The position numbers were made by a program, and so were the translations under genes. From NCBI RefSeq assembly GCF_037622515.1, contig NZ_JBBJCN010000008.1, positions 1 to 64,000 on the forward strand: 64,000 nucleotides of DNA, in the 5' to 3' direction. Source of the stretch: Paradesertivirga superstes (GTDB lineage Bacteria; Bacteroidota; Bacteroidia; Sphingobacteriales; Sphingobacteriaceae). Positions 55,949 to 64,000 of the stretch are shown in pieces. Numbering within the stretch: position 1 is the stretch's first letter; each line of letters opens with the position of its first letter. Below the pieces are notes generated by a model. It was given only the letters and a program-made list of their open reading frames with translations. It made no database searches and was not told the DNA's origin.

Positions 55949-56225
55949 ATAGCTGGGCATAAAAGGCTTTAATTCCTGTTTGCCATTCTACCTTAATTCA
56001 CTTCGACATCTCTCTACGACAGGAAAACAGCTCTTGATTCGCAGGCTGAGCGCTTTAGATTCTTCCTATAACGGAAACAACAAACAAGGCATGTAATATT
56101 GCCATCGATCCGCAGGCTGGCGTAAGAGAATCGTTTTAAATTCCCCCTCCCGTCGAAATGAATGCTGGCGGTAATTGACATTATTACAGCACCATTCACA
56201 ACAGTTAGACAGATCGCTTGAAATC

Positions 56226-58778
56226 TTAGTTTCCTTCCCGTTTATTCGGAGATTCTTCCATGAAAAGATAAGACTTTTTATACCCTCCAAAATCGACTAC
56301 AATTTTCTCAAAGACAATCCCCGGGTCTAAAGGGGCTATAGTAAGCAGCTGAGCCCCGTCATCCGTAGCCGGAATATCAAGCTTAACCATTTTCTCCACC
56401 ACCCGCCTTGCAACCGTTGGGTAGAAAACCGTATAGACATTTTTTCTATCTTCATTTAGGTCCGAATTAAAATTGATCACTTGTTCGCTCCCTCCTTTAA
56501 AGCCCACCTTATATCTATGTCCGCTTTTATCATGAAAAGCCAGGGTCGACTTCACAACGATATAGACATCGGCTGAACGTACATCTTTTGGCAATTTCAT
56601 CTTGTAAGAAATTGCAGCGTTTGTTGTTGGCTTAGAGTAAGGCATAACCGCAACACCACTTAACGTGCGTCCCATAAACGGAATAATCGTCCACTTGGCG
56701 CCGGGTGCATTCCTGCGGTCATAAAAGTGCTCGGCTTCGATTGACACATAGCCTTTATCAGCCGAAAACACATAGCTGCCGGTTGCTTCCTCTGCATTTT
56801 TTATACGATATACCTGCGGCATTATATTTTTAGGAAAATTGTCGTTCCATGAAGTGTATCCTATATGTTTTTGATCCATCATATGTTTCCACTTCCCACC
56901 AGACATTACGTTGTTATAATCGTAAGTTAACAAAGAATCACGTCCGAAGGTCTGTTCTACTTTCTCTGCCCAAAAATTCGCTGCAGGGTTTTTATCAGCA
57001 AAAAGCTTATGGTTCATTGCCTGGGCGTAATACATTTCATAAAGGTTGGCCATTGCCTGAACAGGAAAGAGAATTATTTGTTTATAAGCATCTCTATACT
57101 GAGGTTCCAAAGCCATATACTGTCTTAAAGCTTCAACTTCAAGTTTAAGATACTCATCGGAGACTTGTTTCCATTCTCCTGTTTCAAGGTTATATGTATT
57201 CCTGTCCAGCATTTCGGGAGTTACCCTTCCTGCATACTTACTGTAAAGATTTAAAATGCGCATAGCTTCATCAGAATGGCTTTGGCCAAACTGTTGAGCA
57301 CAAAATTGGCGCGTATGGGTCAATAAACTTTCAACAGTGAAGCGTTCCGGATCCCAGGCCATATCCAGAAACAGGGTAATCGGATACTCCATTGGCTTTA
57401 AATCGCCCACATTAAGCACCCAAAGTTTATCAACTCCATAATCGTAAGTGAGTTGCATTTGCTCCCATATGTTTTGTATCGGACTTACGTTCAGCCATTT
57501 GTAATTGCGCGGAGCACCAACATAGTCCACATGGTAATACATTCCCCATCCTCCCTTATGTTTCCGCTCGTCTTCATTGGGCAAGCGTCTTACGTTTCCC
57601 CAGTTATCGTCGCAAAGCAGCATGATAACATCGTCCGGCACACGCATGCCCGCCTCATAATAATCCAGTACCTCTTTATATAGGGCCCATACCTGAGGGG
57701 TTTCCTTAGCCGGCTTTTTGGTTACATCTTCGATGATCTTTCGTTGATTTTTGACAATCGATTCCAAAAGCCCAACATTACTTTCTTCAGACATGGGTTC
57801 GTCTCCGTCTCCCCGCATTCCGATAGTCACTATGTCTTCGGTCCCTTTAATCCTCACTATGCCTTCACGAAAAAAGTCGTCAATTACCTTTTGATTGGTG
57901 GCATAATTCCATGCTCCGAATTCATCTCTTTTACGGCTCCATTCCTGATGGTTTCTGGCCATCGGTTCATGGTGAGAGGTTCCGATAACCACTCCCATTT
58001 CCTTAGCCAATTCACTATTTTTCGGATCATCCTGGTAAAACGCCCAGGCCCACATGGCAGGCCACAAATAATTTGCTTTCAGGCGAAGAATCAATTCAAA
58101 GACGTGTCCATAAAATTTATGGTTGCCGTAATTGGTTCCGAATGAATTTTTCACCCAATTTGCTAAAGCAGGGTGTTCGTCATTCAGGAAGATGCCGCGG
58201 TATTTTACTTTCGGAGATTCCTGTATATAAACTCCCGGTTTAACAACCAGCGTTTTATTTTGTAGAACCGGTACGTCCGCCCACCAATACCATGGAGAAA
58301 CTCCTATTTTTTCTGAAATATCATAAATCCCAAAGATAGCACCCCGTTTATCACTACCTGCTACAATGAGGTTATCACCTACGGTTTGGATTAAATAGGA
58401 CTCCCACTGTCCCTGGATGCGGGAAACATCAATCTTCTTGTCGCTGATTAGCCTATCGATCAGCTTACTTTTACCAATGGTGCCAACAATAATACTTCCC
58501 TTAGCCGGGCTTCCTCCGGTTACAACGCGGGAAGCTATGCCAGAAACCTTCCGAATATCGTCGCTAAGATCACCTGCCGCCCGTATTACACCAGCCCATT
58601 CGTTACCATCGAGGTAAATGGTCGCCGAATTTCCATTCTTCGCAATTTCAAAACCCCGCGCAGATGGCAGCACCTCGATATATTGTGGCAGACCGATCAC
58701 ACGTGTTGCGACAGGCTGAGCACTTGAATAATTCCACAGGAATAAAACTGCTATAGTAAGGATTAATTTAATTTTCAT
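56226..58778 (-). CDS. GH115 glycoside hydrolase (alpha-glucuronidase family)
   Basis: 850 residues from the chosen start (MKIKLILTI...), which gives a signal to SSAQ; the open frame runs 41 codons further without a signal. GH115 order: an alpha/beta N-terminal domain (about 22-180), a TIM barrel (about 185-500) with YRGIFLNDEHPALANW and LRLKANYLWPAMW, then TIGMRGDGDEPMSEE and MLLCDDNWGNVRRLP, a helical domain (500-670) and a C-terminal beta-domain that starts near FSADKGYVSIEAEHF. GH115 removes (4-O-methyl)-glucuronic acid from xylan or arabinogalactan side chains, so it broadens the predicted substrate beyond pectin backbone. Confidence 0.92.
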   Translation of the reverse strand: MKIKLILTIAVLFLWNYSSAQPVATRVIGLPQYIEVLPSARGFEIAKNGNSATIYLDGNEWAGVIRAAGDLSDDIRKVSGIASRVVTGGSPAKGSIIVGTIGKSKLIDRLISDKKIDVSRIQGQWESYLIQTVGDNLIVAGSDKRGAIFGIYDISEKIGVSPWYWWADVPVLQNKTLVVKPGVYIQESPKVKYRGIFLNDEHPALANWVKNSFGTNYGNHKFYGHVFELILRLKANYLWPAMWAWAFYQDDPKNSELAKEMGVVIGTSHHEPMARNHQEWSRKRDEFGAWNYATNQKVIDDFFREGIVRIKGTEDIVTIGMRGDGDEPMSEESNVGLLESIVKNQRKIIEDVTKKPAKETPQVWALYKEVLDYYEAGMRVPDDVIMLLCDDNWGNVRRLPNEDERKHKGGWGMYYHVDYVGAPRNYKWLNVSPIQNIWEQMQLTYDYGVDKLWVLNVGDLKPMEYPITLFLDMAWDPERFTVESLLTHTRQFCAQQFGQSHSDEAMRILNLYSKYAGRVTPEMLDRNTYNLETGEWKQVSDEYLKLEVEALRQYMALEPQYRDAYKQIILFPVQAMANLYEMYYAQAMNHKLFADKNPAANFWAEKVEQTFGRDSLLTYDYNNVMSGGKWKHMMDQKHIGYTSWNDNFPKNIMPQVYRIKNAEEATGSYVFSADKGYVSIEAEHFYDRRNAPGAKWTIIPFMGRTLSGVAVMPYSKPTTNAAISYKMKLPKDVRSADVYIVVKSTLAFHDKSGHRYKVGFKGGSEQVINFNSDLNEDRKNVYTVFYPTVARRVVEKMVKLDIPATDDGAQLLTIAPLDPGIVFEKIVVDFGGYKKSYLFMEESPNKREGN

Positions 58779-59601
58779 ACTTAATTCTAATGAATCTAAA
58801 CTTTGTATTATTGAACAGTGCCAAAAGCAATCATTCTCCCGGCTGCATTTTCGATTTTCTGTGTCTGTGACCTCAAAGTATAGTGCACACCCCCGGCTCA
58901 AAACTCCCGCATCGAAACAAAAACCTCGTTTAACACATAATTCTAAGCGATTGTGTGCACATTGTTGTATTCACTTATCAGCATCGCTGAAAAGTGTATA
59001 ATCATAATTGAGCATGATTTTAATTGGAATTGAAATACAGGAAAATCATAGCATTATATTATGATGCAAAGGTATACTTAAGGAAGAAACGAGAAGCGCA
59101 CAAATGTTTAGATTGATAGATCAAATGTCCCCCTATCCGGCATAATCATAATTTAGGCCGCTCGAACACTATCTCAGAACGGTCCTTTTAGAAAACAATC
59201 CGTTGTCGGGCTCTTGCATTTTGAGATATTCTGCTCTTGAGTAAGCCTAATTATTAAGCCCCGCAACCGCTACTGGTATTTCATCAAATCAATACTTCTC
59301 ACTCCTGGCCTAACAGATAAAATAGCTTATTGAATATTGAACTCCCGGAGATGGACCTTTGAGATTGTTGCTTCTGACACTGGAGAGCTGACCTTGTTTC
59401 TTTAGAATCAACAAATCGCGATGCGGTCAACATAAAAAACATTCGTTCTACAAATACAACGAAGTGTGTTATTCCTTTTGTTCTCAGCGGGGTAATTTTG
59501 ATTGTTGCCTGGTAGGCTGTCCCCCACAACGCAATTAAACCTAAAACCAGATAATTGCAGGATGCGCCTCCACTTCAATTCCATTTTTAAACCATACAAT
59601 T
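58779..59601. other. Intergenic region between divergent GH115 and GH98
   Basis: About 820 bases. GATTGTGTGCACATTGTTG (58951-58969) and nearby TAGTGCACAC form a possible operator pair, since TGTGCACA also occurs upstream of the 29841 gene. No ORF was recognised. Confidence 0.4.
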
Positions 59602-62600
59602 ATGAACAATTTTTTACGATGTATTATTGCAGCAACAATGTCCATGCTTTATTACCATGGGGCATTTTCTCAAACCGAATTCATTTACGATTTCAACTCA
59701 GCGCAGCCTTTAAATGGCATCGAACAGTTATCGGGGACGGTCGAAGTAGTATCTCTTACAACTCCCACAGATAATGGTGTAGCCAACAATACGCCATTGC
59801 TCCGTCCGAAGACAGTGGGTTCTCCTAATGCCACAGGTGTAACAAACCTAAGCTCTTTTCCGGCTGGCTCTGACTATAGCATAACATGGAAAGAATATGT
59901 TACGCAGGGCAATACCAGTTATAAAAAAGGTTTCTTGTTACGGGGAAGCGGAGTCGGAGCTTATGCCACTGGAATGAAACGGGGATATTATTTCATGGTA
60001 CAGAATAATGGAACTACCGGTTCTGTTAATTTCAGGATACTTCACTCTTCGGCATCAGGAATTTCGGACCTGAGAAATAGTGGTGCAGTAACAATATCCG
60101 GCTTCGGTATTAACAAAGCTTGTTGGTTTCGGGCTTCCGTTACAGACAATGTACTCAAATTTGAGTACTCAACGGATGGAGTAACCTTTGTTACCGGAGC
60201 AAGCTATACAGATCCTGCAAATCTATATTCTGCCGGAACGACTCAACTGGTATATGGTATTGGAAGTGGTGCCGGACAATACTGTTACGACGATATCAAA
60301 TTCAAATCCACCACCTTGGCCAATTCAACAATAACAATAACAGGTAGTTCAAGTTATCTTTACAACGGCACGCCGCAAGGGCCGACGGCGATAGTTCAGG
60401 GATCGACAGGTCCAATTACCTATGCTTATTCCGGAACAGGATCTTCCGTTTACGGACCTTCCTCCAAACCTCCTGTGCTTGCAGGCACTTATCAGGTAGT
60501 GGCCAGTGTTGCCGCGGATGCGAATTATCGCGGAGCCGTGTCGGATGCTTTCGCATTTACGATTAATAGTAACCCTGAAATGCCTTTAGCGGCAATGAGA
60601 CGCCCTCTTTCACCAACCAGCCCCATGTGGTTAATACATGCGGATGTATGGGCTCATCAACCGCAACAGGTTATTGATCTGATTCCAGAAGATATTCGCC
60701 CCTTCGTGGTAATAAATCTCTCCATGTCGACAAGTGTCCTCGGCTCGCACCGGGGTTACGAAACTGCAGAATCATGGTTAAATACATGCGCACAAAACGG
60801 TATCTGGGCAATGGTTCAGCCAAGTAGCGGTATAGAAAACTCTTTCCCTTCTGATACTGCTTTAACTACATACGAGTCACTTTATAAGAAATACCCCAAT
60901 TTCATAGGATATAACTTCTGCGAACAGGCCTGGGGATTTAATTCCAGCACCTTCTCTTCACGATTGAACCTGTTTACCAATTTATTGGCTATGAGCCACA
61001 AATACGGAGGTTACCTGTATGTGAATGACAGCTTTTCTCTGTCCAATGCTCCCTTTAATTCTGTATCAAAGTTCAAAACAAGTGCCGAGTTCGCAAATGC
61101 CACCAGGGTGTACAAAGAAAATATGATTTTCGGCAATAAGTTTACCAGCTCATGGGCTTATTACGATAACGAAAGCGGAGCTTTAGGAGCCTTCTTATCT
61201 GGTCATGCCGGCAATTACGCTATCCGGTACGATCAGTATTCATGGGGATGGTCTGGCAGAGGACAGGTATTTGGACCGGAAACAGTTGGAGACCGTAATG
61301 CTGATGGAAATCGTTCTGTTTTTGGATGCCCCGAAGCTGTTATGGGAGTACCGATAGTTGAACATTTAATGTTATCCGGCGCTACTGTTATTGATGGGCC
61401 CGAGGTTCCCTGGATGTCTACCTTATTTGGCCCCCATCGTTTACCTGCTTTTAACAATATGGTTGCGGATGTATTCCGAAAAGTTTTAGATGGAACCATT
61501 CGAATTCCCACTGTAAATGAGGTAGCCGCCAGAACTAAAGTGGCATTCGTTAACGATGTAGATGTGAATACCACCGATTCGCTTTTTTCGGGCCTGTATG
61601 CTATGGATGGTTCGTTGAAAACCAACAGAACATGGTTCAAAAAGACCGGTCGCTACGCGCCTATTCCTCAGTTATTTTCGGGAGATGCTTATGAAACCTC
61701 ACTATTTTCGGGGGCAAGCCTTGTAAAAAAATCACAATACAAAACCCGCTGGCCCAATGAACAACAAAAAATAGATGAATTTAACAGCCTTTACCCTTCC
61801 GAATATAAGGGCGATATGTTCGTGAGCAGGCTGGAGAACAGCTTATATTCTTATAATCCATGGATTAATAAGGATGTTGTTACCACAGCTTCCATCCCTT
61901 TAAAATACAACACCTGCGACAGTATCGCCCTTTCCTATCCCGCACACACCTTTAGCGTCATAAACGAATCCGGAAATAAGCTTCAGGTATACCTTAATAA
62001 TTACAGGACAGACAAAAATCAGCTTTGGACAGAATATCCTAACGATTTTTCCTGGTATACCTTACAGAATACCATCCTGCCACAATTTGCAGTCAATCCT
62101 ACCGATGGCACCTTTCGCACCAGTGTGATAAAGATATATGGCAGTACCAGCCAGCCCTCCTATGCGCTTAGCGAAAGAGGAAGTCATAGAGCGAGTATCG
62201 CAAACGCGACCTGGGCCAACGGAATTTTCACCTTAAGCATCAGTCATAATGGCCCGGTAGATCTAACAATCGACTGTGCCGGAAGCGCTACAGACAGAGG
62301 TACTGCGCCGAACGTTTCAACTCCAAGTTCACCCCTTCAGCCAATGGCTTATACTGGCGAAAAACAATATGAAGCTGAAGGTGCAATTATAACTGCCCCT
62401 GCTGCTACTGGCACCAATCCTAAAAGATATCATGGTACAGGATTCGTCAAATTCTCAAGCACAACCTCTTCATCTTCTTCTGTTAAGTTCCAGGTCATTA
62501 ATGTGGACACAGCCGGTACTTATGCTTTAGACATCAGGTACTCTGCCGCCCTCGGAAATGTATCCAAAGTTGACGTACTGGTAAATGGCGCCAAAGTAAA

Positions 62601-64000
62601 CACTCCCACTTTCCCTGCCACAGTTAACGACAGCACCTGGGCGGTTTATACACAAAAGGTGAGCCTTAACGCTGGGCAGGGCAATACCGTGGAACTGAAA
62701 GCTAATGCTTCGGGCGCAATGATCAATATTGATAAAATTTATCTGTCTAAACGATCCTTCCCTTTTGCATTTGTATCTGTTGATGCTGTTCAAAAAAACA
62801 GTTCACAGATTCAGGTAGACTGGAGGGTAACCGAAGAACAAAATCTATTGCGGTATGAAATCCTTAAAAGTACGGATGGCCTTAATTTCAACACTCTTTA
62901 TACGGCTAATGCAAACAATACAGGCGACAGCTACTATGTCAATCTTGATAATGCACTCAGCGCCGATACAAACTTTTACAAAATCAAGGCAATTCATACA
63001 AATGGAGCAGAGACCTATAGTACCGTTGTCCGGCTTATGTTAAAAACCGCCGTGCTCGTTCAGGCAGAATCCGGAGCACCGGGTTCGGATTGGGAAACAG
63101 CATCAGCACAGAATGTAACCTATATGACTGCGAAAACAGATGTTTTAAACACAGCCTTTCCGGGTAACAGCTCTAAAGTAATTACCTGTACTGTCTCTTT
63201 TGAAAAGCCGGGCAGCTACGATTTATACGCTAAAATCTGGGTAGGCCCCGGGGCTGCAAATGATGATAGCTATTATTATGGCAAAGGATTTGGCACTAAA
63301 AACCCTGCAGCGGACAACAATGAATGGGTCACCTGCAACAACTTAGCAGGAGTAGGTTATACTGCCCTAAACGATGTGGTGGCAAATGCCGGAACCACCG
63401 GCGCCGGTGTATGGAAATGGATTAATGTTTCAAAATTTAGCGGAGGAGAGGCTCCTGTATCGTTCAGCGTTCCTATGGGAGAGCTGAGTCAAACCTTTCA
63501 AATTGGAGCAAGAGAAAACGGCCTGCAGCTCGATAAATTCGTCTTTGGAAATTCCAACCAAAGTTTTACAGTAAAAGAGTTAGATAGCTTGGCTCAAGCA
63601 AACCAGGCTCCTGTTATTGCTCCTTCTCAATCGTTTACTATCAACGAAAACGCAAGTCCTGGCACCCCTGTGGGTACAGTATCGGCAAGCGATGCCAATG
63701 CTGGCACTGTAGTGAAGAGCTGGCAGATTACAGGAGGAACAGGTATGCCTTCATTTACTATCGATTCTGCCAGCGGCTCCATTAAGGTCGCAGAGGGTGC
63801 GATTCTCGACTTCGAAAGCAGCACCTTTCACTCATTAACAGTCAGGGTTAGCGATGGTATATTACATAGCAGTGAAGACACAATTACGATTAACATCACA
63901 AACGAAAACGACAATACACCTGTAATCGCTTCTCAAGATTATTCTATTAGCGAAAGAGCAACCAGTCAGACAATCTTGTTCCAGGCCAGTGTTATCGATG
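59602..64000 (+). CDS. GH98 family multidomain glycanase with cadherin repeats (partial, runs off window)
   Basis: At least 1466 residues, frame open to the window end with no stop. Signal peptide MNNFLRCIIAATMSML... to GAFSQ (24). Order: an N-terminal jelly-roll domain (about 25-240), an MBG/Ig-like domain (about 242-325), a GH98 catalytic barrel (about 340-760), a CBM6/35-like sandwich (about 920-1050), an FN3-like domain (about 1055-1150), a second carbohydrate-binding-like domain (1151-1320), then cadherin-type repeats from about 1335. GH98 markers are PMWLIHADVWAHQP, IPEDIRPFVVIN, YNFCEQAWG (Glu441) and VIDGPEVPWM (Glu601). The family includes endo-beta-galactosidases and glucuronoarabinoxylan hydrolases. 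Divergent from GH115. Confidence 0.9.
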   Translation, partial: MNNFLRCIIAATMSMLYYHGAFSQTEFIYDFNSAQPLNGIEQLSGTVEVVSLTTPTDNGVANNTPLLRPKTVGSPNATGVTNLSSFPAGSDYSITWKEYVTQGNTSYKKGFLLRGSGVGAYATGMKRGYYFMVQNNGTTGSVNFRILHSSASGISDLRNSGAVTISGFGINKACWFRASVTDNVLKFEYSTDGVTFVTGASYTDPANLYSAGTTQLVYGIGSGAGQYCYDDIKFKSTTLANSTITITGSSSYLYNGTPQGPTAIVQGSTGPITYAYSGTGSSVYGPSSKPPVLAGTYQVVASVAADANYRGAVSDAFAFTINSNPEMPLAAMRRPLSPTSPMWLIHADVWAHQPQQVIDLIPEDIRPFVVINLSMSTSVLGSHRGYETAESWLNTCAQNGIWAMVQPSSGIENSFPSDTALTTYESLYKKYPNFIGYNFCEQAWGFNSSTFSSRLNLFTNLLAMSHKYGGYLYVNDSFSLSNAPFNSVSKFKTSAEFANATRVYKENMIFGNKFTSSWAYYDNESGALGAFLSGHAGNYAIRYDQYSWGWSGRGQVFGPETVGDRNADGNRSVFGCPEAVMGVPIVEHLMLSGATVIDGPEVPWMSTLFGPHRLPAFNNMVADVFRKVLDGTIRIPTVNEVAARTKVAFVNDVDVNTTDSLFSGLYAMDGSLKTNRTWFKKTGRYAPIPQLFSGDAYETSLFSGASLVKKSQYKTRWPNEQQKIDEFNSLYPSEYKGDMFVSRLENSLYSYNPWINKDVVTTASIPLKYNTCDSIALSYPAHTFSVINESGNKLQVYLNNYRTDKNQLWTEYPNDFSWYTLQNTILPQFAVNPTDGTFRTSVIKIYGSTSQPSYALSERGSHRASIANATWANGIFTLSISHNGPVDLTIDCAGSATDRGTAPNVSTPSSPLQPMAYTGEKQYEAEGAIITAPAATGTNPKRYHGTGFVKFSSTTSSSSSVKFQVINVDTAGTYALDIRYSAALGNVSKVDVLVNGAKVNTPTFPATVNDSTWAVYTQKVSLNAGQGNTVELKANASGAMINIDKIYLSKRSFPFAFVSVDAVQKNSSQIQVDWRVTEEQNLLRYEILKSTDGLNFNTLYTANANNTGDSYYVNLDNALSADTNFYKIKAIHTNGAETYSTVVRLMLKTAVLVQAESGAPGSDWETASAQNVTYMTAKTDVLNTAFPGNSSKVITCTVSFEKPGSYDLYAKIWVGPGAANDDSYYYGKGFGTKNPAADNNEWVTCNNLAGVGYTALNDVVANAGTTGAGVWKWINVSKFSGGEAPVSFSVPMGELSQTFQIGARENGLQLDKFVFGNSNQSFTVKELDSLAQANQAPVIAPSQSFTINENASPGTPVGTVSASDANAGTVVKSWQITGGTGMPSFTIDSASGSIKVAEGAILDFESSTFHSLTVRVSDGILHSSEDTITINITNENDNTPVIASQDYSISERATSQTILFQASVID

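Larger units (their letters stand above)
55237..56225. other. Intergenic region upstream of HTCS
   Basis: 989 bases. Upstream of the HTCS start lies TTAGGT-atcggta-ish-ACCTAA (55280-55298), a small dyad that could be an operator. A plus-strand terminator at 55921 lies after a short open frame (55527-55763) of unrecognised content. Nothing else is assigned. Confidence 0.4.

Noticed and set aside
55764..55952. 62-codon ORF in the HTCS-GH115 gap
   Set aside because: It runs through the terminator stem, so it cannot be a normal coding sequence.

Overview
The window reads as a chromosome segment of a Bacteroidota bacterium, most likely a Sphingobacteriaceae relative (Pedobacter/Mucilaginibacter type). 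Indicators are two SusC/SusD pairs, a hybrid two-component system (HTCS) regulator, fasciclin-domain lipoproteins next to SusCD, many signal peptides ending in xAQ, near absence of Shine-Dalgarno sequences, and moderate GC. The genus is inferred from gene content; no rRNA or tRNA gene was seen.

Layout. (1) 0.2-9.9 kb: a GH105 unsaturated-uronyl hydrolase, a soluble multi-PAS histidine kinase, a YciE/DUF892 protein, a large GH2 enzyme, a MITE-like element with a 21-bp tandem repeat, a PQQ-type sugar dehydrogenase lipoprotein and the remnant of a Tat signal peptide. (2) 10-13.4 kb: a two-gene minus-strand operon of a GH106-like protein and a GH28. (3) 13.4-17.4 kb: a 54-aa membrane protein, a structured non-coding stretch, a deletion scar that joins the 3' ends of an alcohol dehydrogenase and an AraC regulator, an Hsp70-like protein and a secreted cupin. 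(4) 17.8-24.9 kb: a seven-gene minus-strand run of two beta-propeller glycosidases, two SGNH hydrolases, GH28, GH53 galactanase and a MazG-like protein. (5) 25.5-37.2 kb: GH28, dispersed repeats, an NmrA/DUF2867 protein, a 1047-aa beta-helix fusion, an MFS transporter and two overlapping membrane-protein genes. (6) 37.2-37.8 kb: clustered palindromic repeats. (7) 37.8-55.2 kb: a six-gene PUL operon (FAS1 lipoprotein, SusC, SusD, FAS1 lipoprotein, SusC, SusD) with a 1382-residue HTCS immediately upstream. (8) 56.2-64 kb: GH115, then a GH98 multidomain protein that runs off the window end.

How it fits together. GH53, GH43-like and GH2 enzymes suggest galactan side chains. Three GH28s, GH105, the GH106-like protein and two SGNH esterase-like proteins suggest a rhamnogalacturonan/homogalacturonan backbone with acetyl groups. 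GH115 and GH98 suggest a uronic-acid-decorated xylan or galactan nearby. The likely logic is capture by SusD and FAS1 surface lipoproteins, import through the two SusC porins, periplasmic trimming by the glycosidases, and transcriptional control by the HTCS after it binds an oligosaccharide. The substrate is inferred from families only.

The least explained items are the paired FAS1-SusC-SusD modules, the beta-helix fusion protein, the GH98-cadherin protein, the structured element near 14.4 kb, and several intergenic repeat families.
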